Shown here: positions 26,396 through 35,712 of the stretch, in pieces | How the letters are laid out: each line of letters starts with the position of its first letter | Position numbering within the stretch: the first letter of the stretch is position 1 | Assembly: GCA_903839195.1 (NCBI GenBank) | Contig: CAIMBK010000042.1 | Coordinates: forward strand, 1 to 62,975 | Length of the DNA stretch: 62,975 nt | Origin: an uncultured Bacteroidota bacterium | Lineage (GTDB): Bacteria > Bacteroidota > Bacteroidia > Flavobacteriales > Flavobacteriaceae | Reading direction: 5' to 3' | Notes under the pieces: model-generated | Database searches by the model: none | What the model was told of the DNA's origin: nothing | The model's input: the letters and a program-made list of their open reading frames with translations, nothing else | Translations under genes and position numbers: made by a program

Positions 26396-26423
26396 TTTCA
26401 CTAATCACTAGTTACCAATCACT
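26396..26423 (-). repeat. Heptad array (AGTGATT type) before the four-helix-bundle gene
   Basis: On the minus strand four in-phase units (AGTGATT, GGTAACT, AGTGATT, AGTGAAA) run straight into the ATG at 26395. The gmk stop codon (TGA, 26419-26421) lies inside the first unit. A 24-base segment matches the reverse complement of the array on the other side of the gene at about 20 positions. Confidence 0.85.
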
Positions 26424-27000
26424 TTTTAATACTATTCACAAATTGCTTCACCAATTGATACGCCTCTTCTTTGGCGGTATCCAAATCATAATTTTTTATA
26501 ACAACATCAAATTGTGGCGCTGTTGCTAATTCTACCGAAGCTTTTGCGATGCGCATATTGATTTTGTCATCACTTTCGGTCGAACGTTTTTTCAGTCTAA
26601 TTTTCAATTCGTCAATGCTTGGAGGCTTAACAAAAACGGCTAAAGTTTCAGTTGGAAATTTCTTTTTAATTCGCAATCCACCTGCCACATCAATATCAAA
26701 AATCACGTTTTTCCCTTTGGCCCAAATGCGTTCGACTTCGCTTTTTAACGTGCCATAAAAATTATCGCGATAGACTTCTTCCCATTCGACAAATTCTTCC
26801 GATTTTATATGTTTTTTGAATGTTTCTAATGAGATAAAATAGTAATCTTTGCTATGAACTTCTTCGCCACGTGGATCGCGAGTGGTACAGGAAACAGAAA
26901 ATTCTAAATTTAAATCTTCCTTTCCTAATAAATGACGAACGATGGTTGTTTTTCCCGACCCAGACGGCGCCGAGAATACGATTAATTTTCCTTTTTTCAT
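26419..27000 (-). CDS. gmk: Guanylate kinase
   Basis: The 193-residue enzyme phosphorylates GMP to GDP. The P-loop is SAPSGSGKTTIV (residues ~9-20). The GMP-binding region is SCTTRDPRGEEVHSKDYYFIS, and the later motif DIDVAGGLRIKK is present. The length is typical. It lies 20 bases after yicC, the usual partner. Its stop codon falls inside a heptad array. Confidence 0.97.
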   Translation of the reverse strand: MKKGKLIVFSAPSGSGKTTIVRHLLGKEDLNLEFSVSCTTRDPRGEEVHSKDYYFISLETFKKHIKSEEFVEWEEVYRDNFYGTLKSEVERIWAKGKNVIFDIDVAGGLRIKKKFPTETLAVFVKPPSIDELKIRLKKRSTESDDKINMRIAKASVELATAPQFDVVIKNYDLDTAKEEAYQLVKQFVNSIKK

Positions 27001-27020
27001 TATTTTTAGCTTAATGGAAT

Positions 27021-27881
27021 TTATAAAACATTCAGCACTTGTTCTTTAATTTTTTCCAATTCGTCTTTCATCATCACCACCAATTTTTGCATTTGCGAAT
27101 GATTGGCTTTTGAACCCATCGTGTTGATTTCGCGGCCCATTTCTTGGGTGATAAAACCTAATTTTCGTCCGTTTGCTTCTGTTCCGTTGATGGTTTCTAG
27201 AAAATAATCCAAGTGATTTGTCAATCGTACTTTTTCTTCGGTAATGTCTAATTTTTCTAAATAATAAATCAATTCTTGTTCAAAACGATTTTCGTCAATG
27301 GTCACTTTCAATTCCGAAATAGCATTTTGCAAACGGTCTTTTATCGCCTGAACTCGCTCGGAATCCAATGCCAAAGCTTGATTCATATAATTTCTAATAT
27401 TTCCAATTCGAAGTTGAAATTCTTTTTCCAACGATTGGCCTTCATCTTTTCTAAATCCTAAAATATTGGCTAAACTTTCATCAATCGCAATTTGAATAGT
27501 CGCCCAATCTTTTTCATCAATTTCATCACGTTCAGTTTTTAATGCGTCGGGCATTCTAACGGCCATTTTCATCAATTCTATAGCGTCGGCATCGGCATAA
27601 ACCGCTTTTAATTGATTCATATATTCTTGAACAATTGGCACATTTACTTTTGTTGAGGTTTGGTCGGAAGTACTTTCTATAAAAATTGAAAAATCAACTT
27701 TTCCGCGTTCTAATGCAGTTGCAATTTGTGTGCGCAAACCCAATTCCATTTCTCGATAAACAGACGGCATTCTGACACTCAAATCGAGTCCTTTGCTGTT
27801 TAAGGATTTTACTTCTACGGTAATTTTTTTGGTTGGCAATTGCATTGTTGCTTTGCCAAAACCAGTCATTGATTGTATCAT
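27021..27881 (-). CDS. YicC family protein
   Basis: The 286-residue product starts with the family signature MIQSMTGFGKA. It ends with GREINTMGSKANHSQMQKLVVMMKDELEKIKEQVLNVL, the conserved DUF1732 end. YicC is linked to RNA turnover in Enterobacteria and reported as an endoribonuclease. It heads the yicC-gmk-nadD run and has a clear promoter box 17 bases upstream. Confidence 0.95.
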   Translation of the reverse strand: MIQSMTGFGKATMQLPTKKITVEVKSLNSKGLDLSVRMPSVYREMELGLRTQIATALERGKVDFSIFIESTSDQTSTKVNVPIVQEYMNQLKAVYADADAIELMKMAVRMPDALKTERDEIDEKDWATIQIAIDESLANILGFRKDEGQSLEKEFQLRIGNIRNYMNQALALDSERVQAIKDRLQNAISELKVTIDENRFEQELIYYLEKLDITEEKVRLTNHLDYFLETINGTEANGRKLGFITQEMGREINTMGSKANHSQMQKLVVMMKDELEKIKEQVLNVL

Positions 27882-27898
27882 ATTGTTGAATAAGTAGC

Positions 27899-27906
27899 CA
27901 AAGATA
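27899..27906 (-). promoter_or_regulatory. Candidate promoter -7 box for the yicC operon
   Basis: The minus strand reads TATCTTTG, an exact TAnnTTTG match. The yicC ATG begins 17 bases further on, giving a leader of roughly ten bases. Confidence 0.65.
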
Positions 27907-27937
27907 ATGAAAAATTGATAGTTGTTGTTTTCTGAAT

Positions 27938-28291
27938 TTAAGACAACGCTTTCATGACTTGCAAAGTAACGGGCTGGCTGTTGCCAATGAATATTTTGTT
28001 GTCAATAATAAAAACGGGACGACTCAAAAAAGTATAATGTTCTAAAATGTAGTTTTTGTAATCGGTTTCGGTTAGGTTTTTATTTTTTAAATCTAATGTT
28101 TTATACAGAATCGCCTTTTTGCTAAAAAGCGCTTCGTAGCTGCCGGAAAGCCGAACCATTTCGTCCAATTCTTCTGGCGAGATTAGGTCTTGTTTGATGT
28201 CTCTAAAAACCAAATTGGCATTTTTCGGCAATGTTTTTATTATTTTCCGACACGTATCACAAGAAGCGAGATAATATATTTTATTTGTCAT
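27938..28291 (-). CDS. ArsC/Spx-family thioredoxin-fold protein
   Basis: The 117-residue product has a CxxC pair (YYLASCDTCRKI, residues ~6-17) at the start of a thioredoxin fold. The ArsC/Spx end follows (LSRPVFIIDNKIFIGNSQPVTLQVMKAL). Members include arsenate reductase and the regulator Spx; no ars genes are nearby, so the role is uncertain. The frame runs up to 28372, but the extra 27 codons cover the divergent control region. The ATG at 28291 matches family N-termini. Confidence 0.88.
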   Translation of the reverse strand: MTNKIYYLASCDTCRKIIKTLPKNANLVFRDIKQDLISPEELDEMVRLSGSYEALFSKKAILYKTLDLKNKNLTETDYKNYILEHYTFLSRPVFIIDNKIFIGNSQPVTLQVMKALS

Positions 28292-28363
28292 AATTCGTAA
28301 TTTCTTACTGCAAAGAAAATCCATTTGACGGGGAAAATGCTTATTTTTATCAAAAAAAAGAAA

Positions 28364-28819
28364 ATGCACCAAACCTTTGACATTACAAGAACGAGTAGAA
28401 AAATTATTTCCCAGCTTTTACAAGATTTTACTTTAGAACAATTAAACACCATTCCGGAAGGTTTCAATAATAATATTATTTGGAATATTGGCCATATTGT
28501 AGTGGTGCAACAAATGCTGGTTTATAAATTATCCGGTTTGCCCATGTTAATTTCGGACGAAATGGTTCAAAAATATCAAAAAGGCTCAAAACCAGAACAT
28601 CAAGTTACACAAGAAGAAGTGGCCGAAATACAATCGCTACTTTTTGAAACCATCAATCAAACCAAAGCCGATTTTAATTCGAAAAAATTTCACAGCTTTC
28701 AAGAATATGCAACATCGACGGGTTTTACAATAAAAAATGTCGAAGACGCTTTGTCTTTCAATTATTTTCATGAAGCGATTCATCTTGGCGTGATTTTAAG
28801 CATTAGAAAGTTTGTCTAA
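28364..28819 (+). CDS. DinB family protein
   Basis: The 151-residue helical-bundle protein has putative metal-binding His residues in WNIGHIVVVQQML and NYFHEAIHLGVIL, the DinB/YfiT pattern. Members are metal-dependent thiol transferases or hydrolases of mostly unknown substrate. The ATG at 28364 (MHQTFDITRTSR) was chosen over a TTG at 28325. It is divergent from the ArsC-like gene. Confidence 0.88.
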   Translation: MHQTFDITRTSRKIISQLLQDFTLEQLNTIPEGFNNNIIWNIGHIVVVQQMLVYKLSGLPMLISDEMVQKYQKGSKPEHQVTQEEVAEIQSLLFETINQTKADFNSKKFHSFQEYATSTGFTIKNVEDALSFNYFHEAIHLGVILSIRKFV

Positions 28820-28841
28820 TGACTTCAAAAAAACAAAATAC

Positions 28842-28849
28842 TATCTTTG
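28842..28849 (+). promoter_or_regulatory. Candidate promoter -7 box for the trans-sulfuration gene
   Basis: TATCTTTG matches TAnnTTTG and stands 17 bases before the ATG at 28867. No good TTG element is found at the usual distance. Confidence 0.6.
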
Positions 28850-28866
28850 TATAAAATATAAAAAAA

Positions 28867-30012
28867 ATGAAATTCAATACCAAAACCATACACGGCGGAC
28901 AACATCATGATCCAAGCACAGGAGCCGTAATGCCACCCGTTTATCAAACGTCAACATTCGTACAAACCAGCCCCGGACATCCGATTAACCCGGATTATGA
29001 ATACAGTAGGGCCGCAAATCCAACCCGATCAGCTTTAGAAAACGCTTTGGCAAGTATCGAAAACGGAACGCGTGGATTGGCATTTTCATCTGGATTGGCC
29101 GCCACCGATTGTCTTTTGCGTTCGTTCAAAGCGGGCGATGAAATCATCGCGATGGACGATTTATATGGAGGAACCTATAGAATGTTTACACGAATTTATA
29201 AAGATTCGGGCATAAAATTTCATTTTGTGGATATGAATGATTTAGAAAAATTTAAATCATTAATCAACGAAAACACAAAATTGGTTTGGGTCGAAACGCC
29301 AACCAACCCGTTAATGAAATTGGCCGATATTCAAGAAATTTCAAAAATAACCAAAGCTAAAAACATCCTTTTTGCGGTCGATAATACATTTGCCACACCG
29401 TATTTACAAAAACCATTAGATTTGGGCGCCGATATCGTAATGCATTCCGCTACAAAATACCTTGGCGGACATTCCGACGTAATTGCCGGAGCTTTGATTG
29501 TAAAAGACGAAGCGCTTGGAAATCAGTTGCATTTTCAGCAATTTGCAACCGGCGCAACATTAGGGCCAATGGATAGTTTTTTAGTTCTAAGAGGAATAAA
29601 AACTTTGCATTTACGCGTTCAAAGACATTGTGAAAATGGTGGAAAAGTAGCCGAATTTTTAGACAATCATCCCAAAGTAAAAACCGTTTATTACCCAGGT
29701 TTACCAAGTCATCCGTATCATGAAATTGCCAAAAAACAAATGAGTGGTTTTGGCGGAATGGTTTCTTTTACATTTGCTTCCGGACAAAAACAAGAAGCGA
29801 TTCAATTTCTTGAAAAACTGAAATTGTTCACCTTGGCGGAATCACTCGGGGGCGTTGAATCTTTGGCAAATCATCCTGCTTTAATGACCCACGCGTCTAT
29901 TCCTGAAGACAAAAGAAAAGAAGTTGGCATTTCCGATGATTTGGTTCGATTGAGCGTCGGCGTGGAAGATATTGACGATTTATTGAACGACTTGAAACAG
30001 GCATTATTATAA
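28867..30012 (+). CDS. Trans-sulfuration PLP enzyme (cystathionine gamma-synthase/lyase type)
   Basis: The 381-residue Cys/Met-metabolism PLP enzyme binds its cofactor at Lys197 (VMHSATKYLGGHSDV). Other motifs are YEYSRAANPTRSALENALASIENG, AFSSGLAAT, VDNTFATPYLQKPLDLGADIV and the C-terminal SLGGVESLANHPALMTHASIP. The family includes cystathionine gamma-synthase (metB), gamma-lyase and homocysteine-forming enzymes. Sequence alone does not separate these, though the layout favours metB-like use of O-acyl-homoserine or a lyase. It is monocistronic. Confidence 0.92.
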   Translation: MKFNTKTIHGGQHHDPSTGAVMPPVYQTSTFVQTSPGHPINPDYEYSRAANPTRSALENALASIENGTRGLAFSSGLAATDCLLRSFKAGDEIIAMDDLYGGTYRMFTRIYKDSGIKFHFVDMNDLEKFKSLINENTKLVWVETPTNPLMKLADIQEISKITKAKNILFAVDNTFATPYLQKPLDLGADIVMHSATKYLGGHSDVIAGALIVKDEALGNQLHFQQFATGATLGPMDSFLVLRGIKTLHLRVQRHCENGGKVAEFLDNHPKVKTVYYPGLPSHPYHEIAKKQMSGFGGMVSFTFASGQKQEAIQFLEKLKLFTLAESLGGVESLANHPALMTHASIPEDKRKEVGISDDLVRLSVGVEDIDDLLNDLKQALL

Positions 30013-30169
30013 ATTCTGAAATAAATAATTATTTTCATATTTCGGTAAGAATTAGTAAAGACTTTGGATAAAAACACTGAATAAAAAACAACATTCATCA
30101 ATAGTTCTTAACAAAAAGATAATTCTATTGTCAAATTAAAAAAAATAACGCCATTATTTGATTAAAATG

Positions 30170-30177
30170 TATCTTTG
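30170..30177 (+). promoter_or_regulatory. Candidate promoter -7 box for gdhA
   Basis: TATCTTTG stands 46 bases upstream of the gdhA ATG. The rest of the 30013-30223 gap is AT-rich and holds no gene that I can support. Confidence 0.65.
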
Positions 30178-30223
30178 TGTAGTATTAACGAAATCGATTT
30201 CTTAAATTATAAAAAATAAAAAT

Positions 30224-31567
30224 ATGTCAGAAAGTATCCATTCTTTTGTCGAAGCTGTTGCCAAAAGAAATCCTAACGAACCCGAATTCATGCAAGCCGT
30301 TCAAGAAGTTGCAGAAACGGTAATTCCATTTATTGAAGAAAATAAAAAATACCAAAACAAAATGCTTTTGGAGCGCATGGTGGAATCCGAAAGAATCATC
30401 ACTTTTCGAGTAGTTTGGACCAATGATAAAGGCGAAACCCAAGTCAATAGAGGGTATCGTATTCAAATGAATTCGGCAATCGGACCCTACAAAGGCGGTA
30501 TTCGTTTTCACCCCTCTGTTAATTTAAGTATCTTAAAATTCTTGGCGTTCGAACAAACGTTTAAAAACAGTTTGACAACTTTGCCAATGGGCGGCGGAAA
30601 AGGGGGTGCCGATTTTGATCCAAAAGGAAAATCAGACAATGAAGTAATGCGTTTTTGTCAAGCATTTATGACTGAATTATCCAAACATATTGGCGGAAAC
30701 ACCGACGTCCCTGCTGGAGATATTGGAGTTGGAGGACGAGAAGTTGGGTATATGTTCGGACAATATAAACGATTAAGAAATGAATTCACAGGGGTTTTAA
30801 CTGGAAAAGGAATTTCTTTTGGAGGGTCTTTAATCCGCCCAGAAGCAACAGGATATGGCGATGTTTATTTTGCCCAAAGCATGTTGGCTACAAAAGGACA
30901 AAGCTTTTCAGGAAAAACGGTGGTTATTTCTGGTTCAGGAAATGTAGCGCAATATGCTGCAGAAAAAGCCACCCACCTTGGAGGAAAAGTAGTAACAATG
31001 TCAGATTCAGCAGGATATATTTATGATGCCGATGGAATTGATGCTGCAAAATTGGCTTTCATTATGGAAATCAAAAATGTAAATTACGCAAGAATTAGCG
31101 ACTATTTAACCAAATTTCCGAATGCAAAATATGTAGCTGGAAAACGACCATGGGAAGTAAAATGTGATATTGCATTACCGTGCGCCACTCAAAACGAACT
31201 GAACGAAGACGAAGCAAAAATGCTAGTTTCCAATGGTTGTATTTGTGTTGCCGAAGGAGCCAATATGCCTTGTACACCAGAAGCTGTAACCGTTTTTCAA
31301 AAAGCAAAACTACTTTTTGCACCAGGAAAAGCCTCAAATGCTGGAGGAGTTGCAACATCAGGATTGGAAATGTCACAAAACTCTTTGCGTTTGAGTTGGA
31401 CATCCGAAGAGGTGGATGAACGATTAAAAAACATAATGTTGGCTATTCATGCGTCATGTGTTAAATACGGAACGGACGCTTCTGGATATGTTGATTATGT
31501 TAAAGGCGCGAACATCGCAGGATTTGTTAAAGTGGCCGACGCTATGTTGGCACAAGGAATCGTATAA
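30224..31567 (+). CDS. gdhA: NADP-specific glutamate dehydrogenase
   Basis: The 447-residue enzyme aminates 2-oxoglutarate to glutamate. The substrate site is GPYKGGIRFHPSVNLS and catalytic PMGGGKGGADFDPKGKSD. The tetrapeptide region PAGDIGVGGREVGYM and nucleotide domain VVISGSGNVAQYAAEKA follow. The length is typical of the hexameric NADP form. It is monocistronic, with its own promoter and a strong terminator. Confidence 0.96.
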   Translation: MSESIHSFVEAVAKRNPNEPEFMQAVQEVAETVIPFIEENKKYQNKMLLERMVESERIITFRVVWTNDKGETQVNRGYRIQMNSAIGPYKGGIRFHPSVNLSILKFLAFEQTFKNSLTTLPMGGGKGGADFDPKGKSDNEVMRFCQAFMTELSKHIGGNTDVPAGDIGVGGREVGYMFGQYKRLRNEFTGVLTGKGISFGGSLIRPEATGYGDVYFAQSMLATKGQSFSGKTVVISGSGNVAQYAAEKATHLGGKVVTMSDSAGYIYDADGIDAAKLAFIMEIKNVNYARISDYLTKFPNAKYVAGKRPWEVKCDIALPCATQNELNEDEAKMLVSNGCICVAEGANMPCTPEAVTVFQKAKLLFAPGKASNAGGVATSGLEMSQNSLRLSWTSEEVDERLKNIMLAIHASCVKYGTDASGYVDYVKGANIAGFVKVADAMLAQGIV

Positions 31568-31592
31568 CCAAAACCAAAATTTATACATTTGA

Positions 31593-31627
31593 GAAAATGC
31601 CTTCTGTAAATGGAGGCATTTTTTTTG
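31593..31627 (+). terminator. Terminator after gdhA
   Basis: AAAATGCCT and AGGCATTTT pair around a short loop (one extra C-G pair, one mismatch), followed by eight T. It lies 26 bases past the stop. Confidence 0.9.
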
Positions 31628-31662
31628 TTTTATATGAAATCATAAATAAAATCGTTTTATAG

Positions 31663-31670
31663 TATCTTTG
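31663..31670 (+). promoter_or_regulatory. Candidate promoter -7 box for porZ-recO
   Basis: TATCTTTG, exact consensus, 23 bases before the porZ ATG. Confidence 0.65.
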
Positions 31671-31693
31671 TCACTTTAATAGGATCAACAGCA

Positions 31694-33982
31694 ATGAAAA
31701 AAAAACATCATATTTTCCTTTTATTACTAACTATTTCGATGGGTTTTGCACAAAGCAATTCGTCTTGGAAAGGGTATTTTTCGTATAATGAAATCAAAGA
31801 CATTTCGCAGTCGCCAACGTTATTTATAGCCGCGTCTGAAAATGCTATTTTTTCAAAAAACCTAACAACAAATACATTAAAAACCAAAAACACTATCGAC
31901 GGGCTTTCGGGTCAAACAATTTCGGCAATTTATCATAGTCCGACGTTCAATAAAACCCTAATCGGATATAAAAACGGGTTGATTATTATTGTCAACGAAA
32001 CCGACGGAAGCCTCTTGAATGTGGTCGATATTATCACAAACAGCGTTAATCAAAATTTGAAAGGAATTAACCATTTTATGGAATATGCAGGCATCATTTA
32101 TGTTTCTTGCGATTTTGGAATTGTACAATACAATTTAGCCACGCTTGGTTTTGGCGACACCTACCGAATTGGTGATTTTGGAACCGAAATTAAAGTGACA
32201 CAAACAGCTGTTTTTAACGAAACCTTATACGCTTCAACTTCTTCAGGAATTCGAAAAGCATCGGTATCAAACCCAAACTTAAATGATTTTAATCAATGGA
32301 CATCGATTGTTGGCGGAAGCTGGGATAGCATCGAAACATTTGGGAGCAATCTTTTTGCAATTGCAAATTGGGGCGAAATGTACAAATTGACCGGAACAAC
32401 TTTTGCTTCCTTTTCTACACTTTCTAGCGTTTCAACAGACATGAGAACGGCAGGAGATTATTTGGTTGTAACCACGCCAAATACAACTAGGATTTTTAAT
32501 CAAAATTTGGGTGTGATTTCTCAAATTAACAGTAATCAACTTCCAGTTGCCACTTCCAAATTTACCTGCGCTACCGTTATTAATGAAATTATTTACATGG
32601 GAACCTCGGAAAATGGCGTTGTATCGGCACCATTAACTAACACAACAAATTTTGAATTATTAGCCCCAGATGGGCCGCTTCGAAATGCTGTTTTTAGAGT
32701 CAAAGCGTCCACCGATGCTATTTGGGCTGTTTTTGGCGGTTATTCGTCAGGATACAATCCATATACTTACAATTCGTATAATGTAAACACCTATGGAATC
32801 AGTAAATTTTCGGGAACTAATTGGACCAATATTCCTTATGAATCGCTTCTTGGCGCAAAAGCATTAACCTGGATAACCATTAATCCAAACGATAGCAAAC
32901 AAGTCTATTTTAGCTCGTTTTTTTCAGGGTTATTAAAACTTGAAAATGATATTCCAACTATTTTATATAACAATTCAAATAGCGGATTAGAATCAATATT
33001 TTCTAATTCTATTGATATTCGTATTAACGGAACCGCATTTGATAAATCGGGAAATTTATGGATGACCAACTGTTTGATAAAAAACAGTTTAAAAGTTTTA
33101 AAAACAACCAACCAATGGACATCCTATTCTATGGACGCGATATTGGATCTATATCAGGCTGATAGTTATGGCAATATTGAAATTGACAAAAACGGCACCA
33201 AATGGATTACAACCAATCAAGACGGAGTTGTTGCCTTTAATGAAAATAACAATAGTTTCAAAAAAATTACCGCCGGAGTCGATTTAGGAAATCTTCCGCA
33301 TAAAGACGTAAGAGTCGTTGCGATTGATCGAAACAACCAACTTTGGATTGGAACCGTAAAAGGATTGCGCGTACTTTCAAGCGTTGACCGATTTTCAAAT
33401 GGTGGACAAATGACCGCAAACGCGATAATTATTCTAGAAGACGGATTGGCACAAGAACTTTTATACGAACAATTTATTACTGATATTGTTGTTGATGGCG
33501 CAAATAATAAATGGATTGGAACCACAGATTCTGGCGTTTTTATGGTTTCTTCTAATGGCCAACAAACGATTCATCGATTTAACACTAGTAATTCGCCGCT
33601 TCCAAGCAATTCCATATTTGATATTGATATCAACGGAACAACTGGTGAAGTTTTTATTGCAACCGACAAAGGAATGGTTTCTTTCAAAGGAACCGCAACC
33701 ACGGCCAACGAAGATTTGAGTAATGTTGTTGTTTATCCAAATCCGGTGCGACCAGAATTTACGGGAACCTTAAAAATTAGCGGATTACTCGATAATTGTA
33801 ACGTAAAAATTACCGATATTGAAGGAAATCTTGTTCACGAAGCCATCGCAGAAGGTGGAACAATTGAGTGGGACACTACCGCTTTTGGCAAATACAAAGT
33901 GGCATCTGGAGTGTATATGATTTTTGTTTCTGCTGAAGACGGAATAGAAACCAATGTCAAAAAAGTAATGATAATTCGTTAA
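31694..33982 (+). CDS. porZ: PorZ-like beta-propeller protein with type IX sorting domain
   Basis: The 762-residue product has a signal peptide (residues 1-19, ending GFAQ). Repeated two-component-regulator-type propeller blades follow (WITTNQDGVVAFNENNNSFKKI, LWIGTVKGLRVLSS, KWIGTTDSGVFMVSS). A C-terminal type A sorting domain closes the protein (VVVYPNPVRPEF ... GVYMIFVSAEDG ... KKVMIIR). This matches PorZ, the surface subunit of the type IX attachment complex that binds anionic LPS for anchoring secreted proteins. It is followed five bases later by recO, an arrangement I associate with Flavobacterium. The specific PorZ call rests on domain plan, length and context. Confidence 0.85.
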   Translation: MKKKHHIFLLLLTISMGFAQSNSSWKGYFSYNEIKDISQSPTLFIAASENAIFSKNLTTNTLKTKNTIDGLSGQTISAIYHSPTFNKTLIGYKNGLIIIVNETDGSLLNVVDIITNSVNQNLKGINHFMEYAGIIYVSCDFGIVQYNLATLGFGDTYRIGDFGTEIKVTQTAVFNETLYASTSSGIRKASVSNPNLNDFNQWTSIVGGSWDSIETFGSNLFAIANWGEMYKLTGTTFASFSTLSSVSTDMRTAGDYLVVTTPNTTRIFNQNLGVISQINSNQLPVATSKFTCATVINEIIYMGTSENGVVSAPLTNTTNFELLAPDGPLRNAVFRVKASTDAIWAVFGGYSSGYNPYTYNSYNVNTYGISKFSGTNWTNIPYESLLGAKALTWITINPNDSKQVYFSSFFSGLLKLENDIPTILYNNSNSGLESIFSNSIDIRINGTAFDKSGNLWMTNCLIKNSLKVLKTTNQWTSYSMDAILDLYQADSYGNIEIDKNGTKWITTNQDGVVAFNENNNSFKKITAGVDLGNLPHKDVRVVAIDRNNQLWIGTVKGLRVLSSVDRFSNGGQMTANAIIILEDGLAQELLYEQFITDIVVDGANNKWIGTTDSGVFMVSSNGQQTIHRFNTSNSPLPSNSIFDIDINGTTGEVFIATDKGMVSFKGTATTANEDLSNVVVYPNPVRPEFTGTLKISGLLDNCNVKITDIEGNLVHEAIAEGGTIEWDTTAFGKYKVASGVYMIFVSAEDGIETNVKKVMIIR

Positions 33983-33986
33983 TTGA

Positions 33987-34700
33987 ATGCTCATTAAAAC
34001 CAAAGCCATTGTAATTTCCGCTTTAAAATTTCAAGAAAAAAGCTTGATTGTCAAATGTTTTACCCAATCGGATGGAATAAAATCCTACTTTGTTCGAGAC
34101 GCTTTTTCTAATCGAAAATCGAATCAGAAAATTGCCTATTTTCAGCCTCTTTCCATTCTTGAAATCGAAGCGGTTCACAAAAACAAAGGGACATTAGAAA
34201 ATTTTAAAGAAATAAAATTAGCCACCCCTTTTCAAACGATTCATACCGATATTTTCAAAAGTACCATCGTTTTGTTTTTGTCCGAAATGATTCACCACAG
34301 CATTCACGAGGAAGAAAAAAATGAAGGCCTGTTTTCGTTCATTGAAACCGCTTTACAATGGCTGGATAATCATGATGAAATTGCTAATTTTCATTTAATT
34401 TTTCTTTTGGAAGCAACAAAATATTTAGGGTTTTATCCCGATATTTCGGAAAGCGAATTTCGATTTTTTGAAACCAAAGAAGGCATTTTTTCTCCGCATC
34501 AAGCGATTGGTTCTTTGACCGAACACGAAACCAATTTATTCAAAAAACTCTTAGATTTAACCTTCGAAAATGATCAAAAAAACTTTCACGTCATTGAAAG
34601 ACAATTGCTGCTCAAAATCCTTATCGATTATTACAGCCACCATCTTGAGGGATTCAGAAAACCAAAATCATTAGAAGTTTTGAAAGAAGTTTTCTCATAG
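33987..34700 (+). CDS. recO: DNA repair protein RecO
   Basis: The 237-residue product has the RecO N-terminal OB-fold (KTKAIVISALKFQEKSLIVKCFTQSDGIKSYFVRDAF) and a helical C-terminal domain (ALQWLDNHDEIANFHLIFLLEATKYLGFYPD). RecO loads RecA with RecR at gaps. I see no Cys zinc site, as is usual in this phylum. It is co-transcribed with porZ. Confidence 0.93.
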   Translation: MLIKTKAIVISALKFQEKSLIVKCFTQSDGIKSYFVRDAFSNRKSNQKIAYFQPLSILEIEAVHKNKGTLENFKEIKLATPFQTIHTDIFKSTIVLFLSEMIHHSIHEEEKNEGLFSFIETALQWLDNHDEIANFHLIFLLEATKYLGFYPDISESEFRFFETKEGIFSPHQAIGSLTEHETNLFKKLLDLTFENDQKNFHVIERQLLLKILIDYYSHHLEGFRKPKSLEVLKEVFS

Positions 34701-34741
34701 TGAAAATACAATACAAATTCGACAATTAGATTTCCTTTTGA

Positions 34742-34749
34742 TATCTTTG
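34742..34749 (+). promoter_or_regulatory. Candidate promoter -7 box for the secreted esterase
   Basis: TATCTTTG stands 23 bases before the ATG at 34773. A TTTTG lies immediately before it, too close to act as a -33 element. Confidence 0.6.
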
Positions 34750-34772
34750 AAAATGAATAAATATAATATAAA

Positions 34773-35600
34773 ATGAAGAAATTAGTATTCCTATTATTTG
34801 TTGTAAATGCAATAATTGCCAACGCACAACAACAATACAAAACCGATAAAAACATTCACTACTATGACGAAAATACTAATAATCAGGATGCATATATAAA
34901 TTCTCAATGCACGCTGGATATTTATTTTCCAGAAAACCAAAAGGATTTCGCAACCATAATCTGGTTTCATGGCGGCGGACTTACAAAAGGCGAAAAAAAA
35001 ATTCCAAAAGCGTTAATGAATAAAGGATTTGCCGTTGTTGGGGTAGAATACCGATTATCGCCAAAAGTTTCTGCGCCTTCTTATATTGAAGATGCCGCGG
35101 CAGCGGTTTCTTGGGTGTTTAAAAACATAGAAAAATATGGCGGAAACAAGAAACTAATTTTTATTTCTGGACATTCCGCAGGAGCCTATTTAGGGACGAT
35201 TATCACAATGGATAAATCCTATTTGGCGAAATATAATATCGACCCGATGGAAATAGCGGGACTCATTTCGTTTAGCGGACAAGTCATTACCCATTTTACA
35301 ATTCGAAAAGAACAAGGAATAAAAAGCACTCAACCTTCAATTGATAAATATGCGCCAATTAATTTTGTTCGAGCAGAAACGCCGCCAATTTTGCTTATAA
35401 CGGGTGATCGCGAGATGGAATTATTAGGCCGATATGAAGAAAATGCCTATTTCCTAAGAATGATGAAATTGAACAACAATAAAAATAGTAGACTTTTTGA
35501 ATTGCAAGGATTTAATCATTCTGGAATGGCTGAACCCGCATTTCCTTTGTTGATAAATGAAGTTGAAACGATTTCTAAAAACATACGCGAAAACAAGTAG
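34773..35600 (+). CDS. Secreted alpha/beta hydrolase (esterase/lipase, HGGG type)
   Basis: The 275-residue product has a signal peptide (residues 1-18, ending ANAQ). Its oxyanion motif is WFHGGGLTKGEK and the nucleophile Ser is in ISGHSAGAYLG. The acid is in LLITGDREMELLGR and His in GFNHSGMAEPA. This is the hormone-sensitive-lipase / BD-FAE-like group that cleaves small acyl or carbohydrate esters. It stands alone between recO and ileS. The substrate is unknown. Confidence 0.9.
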   Translation: MKKLVFLLFVVNAIIANAQQQYKTDKNIHYYDENTNNQDAYINSQCTLDIYFPENQKDFATIIWFHGGGLTKGEKKIPKALMNKGFAVVGVEYRLSPKVSAPSYIEDAAAAVSWVFKNIEKYGGNKKLIFISGHSAGAYLGTIITMDKSYLAKYNIDPMEIAGLISFSGQVITHFTIRKEQGIKSTQPSIDKYAPINFVRAETPPILLITGDREMELLGRYEENAYFLRMMKLNNNKNSRLFELQGFNHSGMAEPAFPLLINEVETISKNIRENK

Positions 35601-35643
35601 TTTTTTATCCTAAAATCCCCCAATTCAAACCAATACCATAACT

Positions 35644-35671
35644 TTCGACATTCGACATTCGACATTCGACA
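35644..35671 (+). repeat. Perfect heptad array (TTCGACA x4) upstream of ileS
   Basis: Four identical TTCGACA units in tandem. The ileS ATG is 41 bases beyond. A -7-like TACTTTCG (35681-35688) lies between, so this array is probably upstream of, or at, the promoter rather than in the leader. It is the only array in the window with identical units throughout. Confidence 0.9.
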
Positions 35672-35712
35672 TAAATTTATTACTTTCGCAAATCGTTTAT
35701 AGAAAAGGAAAA

